Source: Verrucomicrobiales bacterium
Lineage (GTDB): Bacteria; Verrucomicrobiota; Verrucomicrobiia; Verrucomicrobiales; DEV007
DNA length: 64,000 nt
Reading direction: 5' to 3'
Assembly: GCA_029213065.1 (NCBI GenBank)
Contig: JARGPH010000011.1
Location: 18,733-82,732 of the forward strand
The translations under genes were made by a program, and so were the position numbers. Positions 47,601-49,001 of this stretch are shown here, in pieces. Position 1 is the first letter of the stretch, and each line of letters starts with the position of its first letter. Under the pieces are notes generated by a model that was given only the letters and a program-made list of their open reading frames with translations, made no database searches and was not told the origin of the DNA.

Positions 47601-48675
47601 TCCCATCACCCACATTGAAAACACCACTGCTTCCCGTTTCAAAACGGGTGTTCAATTCGACTGTGCCGCTGTTAAGGTTTATCGTACCCTGAAAGGTGGA
47701 ACCAACCTCATAAAGATCTGTAGCCGATCCATCCCGATAGACATTGTCGAGAGTAGCAGCTGTATCGATGTTAAGAGTGCCCTGGGTCGAAGGAGCAGCT
47801 CCCCCCCAGTTGGCCGAATCATTCCAGCTATGCCCGTCTCCACCTCCGGTCCATGTCGCATTCACTGTCGCAAAATGCTGTCCTTCAAGACTCAAGGCCT
47901 CAGCGCCATCCGCCTGATCTGCATCCACGATCCGACGCTCACCATCCTCAAAAATGCCATACATTGTCGAGGTCTTCAGCCCGAGTTCATACTCGTCGAG
48001 CAAGCCGAGTATATGACCCTGCTCATGCATAATGACGCTGAGCATATCAACGCCATCACTCGCGAGACCGTCGATATCATCACCTGACACGGCTCTCAGA
48101 AGTCCATCAATCTCGACAAACTCCTCGTCGAGCCACTCCGTATCATCCACGAACCAATCCGAACCTGCAGCGTCGAAATCCAGATAGATCGCATTCCCCT
48201 CAGCAGCGCCAATGACCGATCCCTCCAGATCAGTGACCGCATAAGTGATACTCTCCAGCGCCTCAATCTGCTCAGCGGTGAGACCACTCTCCTCCCATCT
48301 CGAAACCGCCTCGCGCGCGAGTCTCTCAATATCCTCCTCCGTAAAATCAACGTCAGTCCCCTCATCGAAGGAAAACCGGGAAACCGCGTCGATCCCGTCA
48401 TCAAGAGCTTCCGAGGTCTGAGCGATCGCCTCAGCGCCGCTTTGATCCTCATTCGCGGCTTCCTCCACAGGCACCGGACTCCCGGAAAAGAGAACCCTCG
48501 GCTCAAGCGCTTCAGCAAACAGAGGCCGGGACTTCGCCTTGACAGGTTTTGGCCTGCTCGTTCCGAGTGATCGACCAACGGAGCGGGTCCGCTTTTCGAG
48601 CCATTCCTGATAGGCGCGAGCCATGGAGCGGGCAAAAAACCAGCGCTTACGACGAGATGATGTCGTTTTATTCAT
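21874..48675 (-). CDS. Giant LEPR-XLL/metzincin-headed repeat protein B, 8933 aa
   Basis: This is a complete gene of 26.8 kb, for a protein of roughly 0.9 MDa (estimate). Layout: basic N-terminus (MNKTTSSRRKRWFF); LEPRVLF at 57-63; metzincin-like domain with HEQGHILGLLD at 217-227 and STMYG Met-turn near 238; GDGHSWNDSANWGG repeat; two YVDD...FGVSAFATVDEAIAA beta-helix starts; many autotransporter-associated repeats (LTKTGTGTLTLSGxNTYxGxT); six LamG-like domains, three at about residues 1900-3150 and three at 6600-7980; six ETSVEIVGG..LVITDIN modules; VCBS and cadherin-like domains near 8500-8750; and a C-terminal Ig-like tail from about 8760. Repeated LTTxAxGxT phrases link the LamG units. 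Only one cysteine was noticed (near residue 8000). There is no beta-barrel, LPxTG or PEP-CTERM. The start is fixed by its match with giant A. It probably forms an extracellular fibre. Transport route is unknown. Confidence 0.92.
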   Translation of the reverse strand: MNKTTSSRRKRWFFARSMARAYQEWLEKRTRSVGRSLGTSRPKPVKAKSRPLFAEALEPRVLFSGSPVPVEEAANEDQSGAEAIAQTSEALDDGIDAVSRFSFDEGTDVDFTEEDIERLAREAVSRWEESGLTAEQIEALESITYAVTDLEGSVIGAAEGNAIYLDFDAAGSDWFVDDTEWLDEEFVEIDGLLRAVSGDDIDGLASDGVDMLSVIMHEQGHILGLLDEYELGLKTSTMYGIFEDGERRIVDADQADGAEALSLEGQHFATVNATWTGGGDGHSWNDSANWGGAAPSTQGTLNIDTAATLDNVYRDGSATDLYEVGSTFQGTINLNSGTVELNTRFETGSSGVFNVGDGTGSADATVSIVDGGEWTMDRHSNGTFTVNIESDGQVNATGTGKLNSYGGHAARSWEINVKGGILTSEADWNMSDGSGNDANFLNLTNGARVDVGAVTVHEEVIDFADTSADNSFTAAFGGSFVDITSVNAALNTTFTATGGWALNAKDNGDGSFTVYTSDSNPLIPSVVYVDSSFTAGAVDGDRDESGVQAAVVGVDAFATINDAIAAFGGNAGTVIINGGDYSSEDVILGAAGGDVEFRLAADSSNSETVVQIGSIKTRTGDSIVLGAHSSAVDLEVTSNSNDNLIAGEISGTGGVTKKGTGVLDLGETNSYTGVTAVEAGTVVVSGVSSLAGAATVDAGATLNLISHSITGVNSIFYSNSFAGDGRILLTLSGTTTGNTYLNSAASGGFTGLLEVNIAGTATGNKFNSSGLTIDSSAKIKINEGAQLFAVTIANDIEVSGTGNLENRGGIRLQGNLSGKITLLGDTTIGTGNYTLSGDIVSGSATPVTLTIGAPNQDGGNMHFSGTLSDGGFGALSLEKTGSDVLRLSGSNSYSGATTVSNGTLQVEGTHTDGDDYVVATGATLSGDGVITLASGKSVSGRVSAGVNGVGTISVSGDDTDPLGTNTVNLSGDFTVDVNGANADSLAVTGTVTLGSGLVFNVIANPTASLFTIIDNDAVDAVSGTFSGYPEGSSINIGGTLYKIFYGGGDGNDVVLASTNVSTVYVDDAWATGFNNGETIANADSGTSGNQNGVFGVSAFATVDEAIAAVNNGGTIIINGGDYSGESVILADNKTIEITGPDLTATVSIGTLNGGSTESIIIEGGSTLSLGAGTISSAISGSGNLAKTGTGTLTLSNANTYSGTTAIDAGRLVVTVSDALGTSSVAMNGGILRITKSPAAVTLSNDISLNDVTTTTSNIVEVDNNYHVLSGKITGVGGLTVAEVGGGADGLALSNSMNDFQGDLAMIGDGVYLRLDASEVIPDTATVFMNGNALRLEGDNRIETIAGLDGDGRVFTSNSGGPATLRVGSGNATSDYSGQIGGGGGANNKNINLEKIGSGILTLSGTTSDYTGTTKVSVGTLLVNGDHSNVTGDVTVADGAALGGIGTIGSAVTIDAGADLQPGSNSEGELAIDGNVPLNGELDFDISGNTISTHDEVNVTGNVTLSGSLNIIEAGGTDFSALNPGDEITVIDLTGAGSVSGNFAGLVEGAAVTVGGSVFTISYTGGTGNDVVLKFVGEVETSVTITGGALVITDAQGADSEDRLKLTISATGYTLTETTGTMPIGSGIAGSVQNNAYEVFIPFSSLGGVTEIDINTLDGVDVVTIDFAGLAGTALQQKLVFNGGAGSGDTLAFENVNFATVTHTMIDPSSGEINLDADAAIEVEYSGLEPVLINSGTVTDFVFNLPAGTADSATLSEAGGMLTLDGATFESTTFAPPSGSITINGQAGDSLTITTALDLSANDTELIINVETIALDGAAITTGSADQTYSGTVTLGADLVLTGGDITFPSTVDSDTTARALTVNAAGTTTFSDHVGFSEALASLTTDASGETIFTKSAPSAAGLPARLEAYLSMDGGVADSSGNGNNGTLAGDAAVVASTSPVGGDMVSLDGLDDFVALTGYKGIVDDTGMSPITMSAWIKTSGSGGNLDDAIMAWGLDSSGKKWVFRISGDNLRIETANGGIEGTIPVNDGKWHHVVAVYDPSLGTANTHSSISFYVDGQLDTISLNSNAAVTGPGSGGEDVHIGRDSTAGSSARDFSGNIDEAALWGRALTATEIAALANRDLNVVTVGDQTFGDAVTANANVTFEGANVRFDETLDGGTGSSNITVNSTETDLDEGATIFSGNVGLAGAISSLTTNANGVTEFGGTVVTTSGAQSYADAVTYTNAASTVITGHLITYGDTSSFDGATTTINGESATFTGASDFDGDAVFSLSNDLDFDAAVTFLGTSDLTVADNVTFDGPVTVGGASTVTANDITFGGTLDSSSGTNQDVVLNTTGGGSTTLNGAVGSTDALNSLITNQDGLVTIGASTIRVDGAGLLTFRNAVILSADLTITDDGAGDVTFGTTVDGAFALAVNTPGGGDTFFKGSVGAGNALASLTTDGNGTAQLGGAPAPVGTPTLNFDAEQESASTSAVWEGVDGTTSAPELLDSGSGFTFGSVDSGHSGISTAYQFDGTGNFYSGGAADIGINDLPGNPSDASASFEFWIRPGDDADIDVIYETGGSGTGMSVVYDGTADEVIWTIDSNGNVVSDVQVGQIRGGLPADGEFHQIFLVYSRDTGGKDIMQLYVDGVLLDDNDSSTTFDDLTDVDTNSINGFDGGNQARLGGSSGSIASATPAPYGNFEGDIAKFRFYEGALTAADVTGNYDAVANFQYSVKTTGAQTYGGAVGLVADAVIDGGGVTFSGTLDSSNSDYDRDLTVNTSGSAVTLFSGSVGSVNSLGDLQTNSDGRTVIGDNSGAVTVTTDGATRFDNAVLLNSSSVTFTNEGATGTVVFANTLDGAAGVDAALTINTEAGGTTQFGSDVGMDSLDALSNDSGLASITTNSDGTTLFKGIAISPPPSTLEYDAAVDDDGNTTWENTGSQSGFNGSSLVTTGRNTTSGSTLTTTLPGITAAYEFDGSGSGADVASLAGLDENSDVSVEMWFRPSDLTGDEVLFESGGGNGIGLLLGGGTNSGLSGVADSELVFSVTQNSFGTQTAFVTADLSGLENEFIHVVGTFDFTGNGTSTLYINGVLAGSSTAAANITAWSGGDAGGIGRLGGANMGGVAGGPQGYSNFAGEIAKFVVYESTVLDATQVAENYSAVTGVKPVSVKTSGDQTYNDAVVLEDELALSGEDVIFGSTVSLGANDLTLLTTGPDSVASGEISGSGSLTKDGAGTFALNSATGSGYTGGTTVDGGELLANNASGSATGTGAVAVNVGTTLAGDGAVAGAVSSVGGTISPDLALAEDLGTGSLTLDSASTLAFQINGLTPGVAAGYDQIDVTGGVNLNSDAGAGATLNLTLNAGVNPADGAIFVLIDNDDADSDTITTAFAGYPNGSLFNLNDGTTDYVFSIHYDKENAETDTAGNNVVLISHGAAETSVELVNDGSGLFDLVITDINGGVSDDDITIVDDGTHYVISDSSLALTTAIGAANAERVDGNTIRVLKTAVTGGLIVDTVGDDISDGATDVVTFAGGNPIRFAGDIVISANVENTVLSQSLTSDTGDITFNGAVTVDGQHVVTSTAKDVFFESTVDLDGGSSWLTISNAGASTEMKGAVSGSGRLIKDGTGDLTLSATNSYAGETRLTGGTTIITQSASFGSSSLVNLYDNASLELGADGLTVANDFFIRNTAGGAKSISLDLAGANSGTFTGAFTHHEDTAGHFIVDVGADDDLTFSGSITRTVPTAGDAGLTKTGDGTVVLSGSGNDYGGITTVTAGTLVVDGVTGGSTTITAAAINGGIFQVINGGSVTVTNGVSNLGGAGSLLVDDGSMTVGNGLAVDTLRVGANSASNSRVTVSNGAVVVGNGTETLEIGTYDTNPGVTTTSTVDFSAASNVTIDVVSTLMGAIKTSGGSQVHGVLLLSDSGTNDVSSTSVIVGASPSSGNEANDGSDAADILSEIQFGGGTNTLNVDTLTLGDGKAQGKITIDATGELTISGDTGATTDANLGWNVTSTTGNQSHGVIDATGATLNAAFGALNLGRHVDGSGEGTGTLTFDGGTVTADTVALSTGAGNAFGTINQNGGTFTVANGVTETQTSALNIENGTFTVTAGGLQVDALHIAKQDAGNAGEAAKNATVTVQGGAVTIGDGGQTLEVGTRTGSDNGIPAGVGTLNLTAADTVAIDVTELLIGDLSGGAGGSGTFGTVTLSTVGNSSVTAGTIRIGNSNQNGNDAVLSKLTFGDKINTVNVDTFEVGKFKSRGTVDIANGGTLNLSGDGNPETDLHIGNNNIGTANNSVGIFDMSGGTFNATLDEVILGQHNTSSGSGTGTLTYEAGTITANTISLSDTNTSTNPQNTQGRLNHNGGSLTVGTVNLEEGASTVTITDGTVKVTSAFNLDSLAAGPSTVTLSGGVLDLSGVNIVDRAGGETFSITDGRIKDVNDFGIDYTQTGGTLQIGADNTADTMTVDGDFTSAAGATLEIELEGNTGPGAGGHDQLIVNDASDDLVSLNGATLELSLDYVPAAGDEFVIVSNLDAADTVDGTFDGLPEGQVFELQSTVDSKNYVFRITYAGGDGNDVVLTSFGVAETSVEIVGGNLVITDINGEVSNDDITIDFDGTNYTISDPNLALTTSIVGATRPDGNTIVIPGSAFPGSAIAGITLDTLGNAGATVTDIDTVDFTGTFTLNGNLILNGAELVKIDTGATLDFDAPDTHEIQFNGGNNTIEITGTGAVTNFGSIVETLAGASGVNNIVFDSGTLGDGAEDITVDNLFINSLDDDGGITYTRGGGTLQVDANLQLGGESAGGQVGVLRQDGGTVNVGGDLLFGGVATGSNLGGTYDLNGGSLNVTGNIIEGASDGGGGLTNANANVNSAQLQIDGGALTVGGDITVQRFAVGQDGGSTGTYSIAANQTVISTGTTSIGSNGTGTLFITEAGAKLISGNALVGETTSGNGTVTINHATAEWEITGAVSIGNNGRGVVNATDGTLDANGGIELGVLAGGDGHLVVGDGTTTPVVNVNGGNTETALLGVGKITVNSGTYNQHDSNIIVGQESDSNATFEVTGGLVEVENQLRINHGTGLIDISGGIVNVDSTLDVVNKAGATSGIVNVSGGVLNVATDGTANTGLFIGNFDEAGVTAELNVSGTGVVNVTGTGSSGGFRIANTGTNSSGDVTLTGSGQINVNGGNTELGDNGNGSYTIDGGTHTQETNNIVIGQNAGAVGSLTLESGSLVISVADLNVGNSGTGTFTQNGGSLDVSKDLNMGNSATGVGTAKFLGGTAVIAGGIDNAAVTGASGTIQIGDGTSTPTLTVSGGNFEVALAGDGSLDFRSGTVNLGDNNFITGQNVGSVATVTIGGYTGEAFLNLNGVNTHGDWNTNSGQGVVSVLANGTINVGNDINMGSSSDPDAGLDLTINGGTVNVGVGTPGVGNIDFRNNGPNDQITLQAGLLNGSGGSINLQNHPDSAFAFTGGTLRNFSSFTNANLTQNGGGSLLDIGAEDAVGTMTVEGDYTLTAGTVHFDLTSPTVHDQLIVNGVVSLDAVNGNITFDLDYVSLATDPDIVLISNNLTDAVTGSFASYPDFDGAGAGTFSEAFVLTSTADGEDYVFRINYAGGDGNDVVLESYGAAETSVELVAGKLVITDVNSDSQDNITITDDGTYYVITDPDNAMFTTTAGVTMVDGNTIRVLKTSVTDGLSVVSANGADTVGSNDTLTLAGPAMTEVDFDFGGDLTLDVETLNLQANLVGGYALTLTADGVDVFVSQVTGTDLGTEDNLIEIEGDITAMNANFRKSTSFGAAFFNGDNSGLSGTTTLHGNNARWGLGTDTSLGADGHTVRVGTDADPGQQWFMAKGNRTIASDLILDVGRFIIRNATIDGAASGAITIDGDVTLSQAGPSDIFLQRNLTINGVISGTTGLEHQGGQVFTITNAGNTFIGGVDLDNSNGTLVVANAGALGDAGNAITFTRSATVQFNSAMTVPQTVDISTGQIGTFDTNGNDVTLNNVISGDGALTKVGAGTLELSGTNTYAGETIVSAGTLRLGNFSALGDSGAGTTVISGAALDLAGFDQPSEVITINGNGTGVADTGALFTSATMTRDTGGGVPTNDANAGVDNLVLGSDASIGNPAIRFGLNGGTVTGAFTLTKVGSNDVWVGSNVQVAEIVVDNGIYGIQNNNADNITGTITVNASGTLATWRNITIEAPIAMNDGRFKTNSNTAGDNVSLNGGITLTGTNNRFEIISNVTVTSNGIISGTGSLTKIDTGVLILDGTADTYEGTTTVSAGTLLVNNTHTGGDDYSVAGGAVLGGTGTITTTGTVTVDGILATGDPDTAGGIGALTVDGDILINSQFQFEIDGANSDTLLVTVPTEEVTLGSAATLVVTDATDPAANSTTLVIDNEGSDAINGVFTSDGTTPLAEGSTVTSLDGNEYTISYVGIDGNDVVLFEGVAETNVDLSGGVLTISDITTENADAISISYDDVNDEYVITDPNLVLTTTGLVAGQFSRPDANTVRVSASVVNSIVVNTENGTPATVDTVTIDSLPNAATTPNTIPADITINAETINLNSDIVTGGNQSYNGAVTLTADVTLTGADITFAGTVDSDATERSLTTSVSGKLTFSDNVGGNSPLSSIDTGTTGTTYFTGQTYLNNLDTGTGLNLNFDASFDSDTTDSTLPELSGATGNGGTAVSSLIADDVNYIAVTGSSFAGIVGAYDLPGNLTGTTDSVRGLSGLELQINGVDGAPGSLAGAPDFAAATFEFWLKPDDLVGDEVIWETGGGRGTGFAFEDSELVFRFVGDGATEEIRYDLATDAANANALAGALATDDFMQISGTIDPANATIELFINGVSVGSFIGDNIGDWDGGDASGLGTVGGANMGGYGGGSVGFRPFDGQIAAMRLYGGILSQADIQQNFDAVLNGGATEITITTSGDQIFGNDVDLGINTVIEANDVTFDKTVNVDPAAPVVGALTVNSSGGGVTTFNGDIGTTVALAGLTTNADGTVVLNSGNVVASGPIAFNEDFTATVDVTLDGGTVTFGATSLFNGTADIDAAGDALFSGSATFSDVATVDAGSATLDDTVDLGGSTVVTATTIIANSTIDGNFDLTLNASGLTDLNGVIGGSTALASLTTNAGGSTELSANVTVDGAGGVTINDAAQLAGNVTIDSSDAGGDVTFSSTVDGAFDLTINTPGGATTFFEGSVGGVTALSSVTTDAAGLTRIGGASVVPTGTLTLNFDADNETSATSGVWEGVDGAAAFSELFNTGAGVSFGPADSTFPGITNTYSFAAGNSGMTGGSLDSLPGNPSDADATLEFWLRPEAGTGNYLVYETGGATDGSTLVYDADAGEIVFTADDLNIQHQVRGALPADGEFHQVTVVFDRDGLGANRDVFRLYVDGVLLDDTDPGSLFDATSMGNATGTLAGNNEIILTTDDLVNPVTVIYVDGPVGDPASISESGDTVTVTIDPGVTTAAEVIALIENGGAGTALTSGGILRAVANGADTGIVTAQAGTNLTLDGDDLPYTTEMNDFSGSDGAGLGAANGAIGEGSPLPVVPFVGDIAKFRFYENAQGVGNIQSNYDAVVNHVVEINTTGDQLFGDDVELRSDVEMNGVNVTFGGTLDSSDANEDRNLIVNTTGNGITTFTGVVGGNFELGNVTTNADGTTRILADFTVNGEAAAFFDSVEIGDDSANDGTLTITQNGNADSLIGFGGTVDTVAGNTANLEIKTPNDAVTQFAGDVGSIEALATLTTDAGGKTLFQPLAATGEDMFSDASVDTDGDDRWEDESGLSGLDFLLDTANGVSRVTGTSNLPGITGAYDFTGGATGNVGGALLKVEDSASDASFQTPSGDWSTENVSIEIWFKPDNLTPSPTNGQIIFEDGGGTGFGFFIDNNELRLRKAPGGGNVAYNLSTDPGSLLAAPATDEFIQAIGTYDVATGIMELFINGVSVGTATPGGNDWTGGDAAGLGTRGAANTGGIGGGQSSTESFDGQIAIFKLYRDQIVTADEAAGNFAAVAGFTNGRSISVTTTGDQTYNDDVCLAADVTMNAEDVTTAKAVDLSEQNLTVNVSGTDGEAQGVISGKGTLTKSGTGTFSTEAANTYTGTTTVDAGTWLVNGSHTGGDDYAVNGGVLGGTGTVTLATGKTVTTSGAGSIAPGDDGVGTLTITNDDTDSATAPNTVNLGGDFDFEIDGNTGVHDLLTVNGTVTLGGTLDLEELTAGTDSVNVGTTITVINNDGTTDLVDGIFTGQPEGSTITDDDGDDYVISYVGNDGNDVVLFAGTPETQVDLTGGVLSITDITSDSVNAVTVVYDEAANTYTISEADIANVIGTSGVTVISRTANSVVISAVGITAIEIDTTDPGSSVVGANDSVTVTTNGALAIAGEIAITSDDITIGDSDISAGADIILNAGDHFILDPDGELAAASGKIEIKVDQVGPFDGGGGTVDLSGTVTARDEVFIEGGSDGDTFNVKPSMNSEMNIDGNDPTNVPGDTINLVGAVDANFDPTPGGTPGAGSYTFGGGQQRIDFQEVENDNLAPDIVVTGGDSAAENLTETDTALSVAGTLTVHDLGNVDATINATVGVAGSPDVLTNADFLAMFSLTSPNPIVTAPGTIGTIGWLFDSNATTFDFLALGETLTLTYTITATDSVTGADTQTVTIKITGTNDDPVLTTDVVTVFEGAQGGSETVSGNALANDTDIDINGEGIDDVLKVVNTRFDGTPFGGSTNPGGAVVEGSMTKVDGLYGTLSIDADGNFVYTVDSNLPTTRALDAGDVGVETFIYRVSDGSGGFVEEQIVVRVVGSTGGRIGEFFGVGGSGILEGFRFAEPRGTDGGDAGAPLLLLMPIYSGTAVPGSVITLSVMGADGSVLRGGSMTVVADLSGGWIAKFSGLEIGNTSYFVKVETAAPAWSSGVKGSFEVFFAPAINGSHAQGEVLTVDSVMGRRLNSVAFDDIIEGNQHPNGSNADWRKANGITE
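24740..28830 (-). repeat. C-terminal LamG/ConA-like triplet of giant B
   Basis: Three more domains of the same subtype lie at about 28020-28810, 26040-27080 and 24740-25480. Each has an E-WL-P entry (TFEFWLKPDD, TLEFWLRPEA, SIEIWFKPDN), a LFINGVSVG or LYVDGVLLD hairpin and a GQIAxxRLY or GDIAKFRFYE exit. The 28 kb and 25 kb copies share GDASGLGTxGGANMGG-type strings, so the triplets look like products of module duplication. Confidence 0.65.
30640..31960 (-). repeat. A/B shared block, copy in giant B
   Basis: Counterpart of 1440-2760 in giant A. It begins with one of the ETSVE modules near 31860 (ELVAGKLVITDVNSDSQDNI) and runs through FFNGDNSGLSGTTTLHG to NNVISGDGALTKVGAG. Order, length and flanking module are the same in both genes. 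Confidence 0.7.
39240..42960 (-). repeat. N-terminal LamG/ConA-like triplet of giant B
   Basis: Three lectin-fold domains occupy about 42310-42960, 40540-41310 and 39240-39990. The first is the clearest (YLSMDGGVADSSGNGNNGT, WHHVVAVYD, SFYVDGQLD, GNIDEAALWGRALT). The second and third use FEFWIRPGDD or VEMWFRPSDL, an FxQIFLVYSRD or FIHVVGTFD strand, and a G-IAKFRFYE or IAKFVVYE exit. They are joined by repeats of GGTTxFxGxVGxxxALxSLTT type. Glycan binding is inferred only. Confidence 0.65.
47872..48675 (-). other. Head of giant B: LEPR-XLL motif plus metzincin-like protease domain
   Basis: Residues 1-29 match giant A almost residue for residue, 30-50 are a variable basic linker, and PLFAEALEPRVLFS (51-64) is identical. 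The protease-like domain (about 101-268) has SRWEESGLTAEQIEALESIT, GNAIYLDFDAAGSDWFVDD and the zinc motif with H217, E218, H221 and D227. M238 in STMYG is the probable Met-turn. The putative ligands and general base are all present, so nothing in the sequence argues against activity. Confidence 0.74.
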
Positions 48676-48784
48676 AAAACAATAAGAAGGGGGTATGGAA
48701 ATTTTTACATTTCCGAAAATTACTCAAGCACTTTCGTGAAACTCTTAAAAATACTATCAGAACCGAGCTTGTTTTCAAGATTGA
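48676..48784 (-). promoter_or_regulatory. Conserved leader/promoter region of giant B
   Basis: The blocks TATGGAAATT, ATTACTCAAGCA, TATCAGAA and TCAAGATTGA (plus strand) recur 19-28, 44-55, 80-87 and 100-109 bp from the ATG, as in giant A. On the minus strand a -35 TTGAAA (48773-48778) and -10 TAGTAT (48751-48756) are separated by 16 bp, which would give a leader of about 70 nt. No purine-rich ribosome-binding site precedes the ATG. Confidence 0.52.
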
Positions 48785-48795
48785 AACCCGGGTTT
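48784..48795. promoter_or_regulatory. 12-bp perfect palindrome upstream of the giant B promoter
   Basis: AAACCCGGGTTT is a perfect 12-bp inverted repeat ending 5 bp upstream of the candidate -35 box of giant B. It fits the size of an operator half-site pair, but a single copy is weak evidence. Giant A lacks it at the equivalent position. Confidence 0.25.
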
Positions 48796-49001
48796 AATAA
48801 TTCGATAACAGTGAGCTCTTTATACCTGATTTTGCTACGATTAGGCGATATGTGACACCGCCTCGGTACAGCAGGATAAAACCCTGATAATCAGCGACAC
48901 GCTACTCGCCACCACCTGACCTCATCGAGAGGGACGGGTAGTGACAAATTTTTTGCCTCTCTTCCGCCCCGCTTAAAAGTCTCTCAGCTTCCTCCCATTG
49001 C

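Larger units (their letters stand above)
48676..49001. other. Intergenic region between halogenase and giant B (326 bp)
   Basis: The left third is the conserved leader of giant B. Next comes the palindrome AAACCCGGGTTT (48784-48795). The remaining 200 bp towards the halogenase hold short imperfect palindromes (CTGAT/ATCAG at 48884-48894) but no convincing terminator and no gene. Confidence 0.6.

Noticed and set aside
48600-48675. Tat signal (SRRKRWFF) at the N-terminus of giant B
   Set aside because: The paired Arg and Phe resemble the Tat motif, but the following segment is charged and amphipathic with no hydrophobic stretch.
48840-49001. Terminator downstream of the halogenase
   Set aside because: Only 4-5 bp imperfect stems (for example CCTC/GAGG near 48920) without a following T-run were found.
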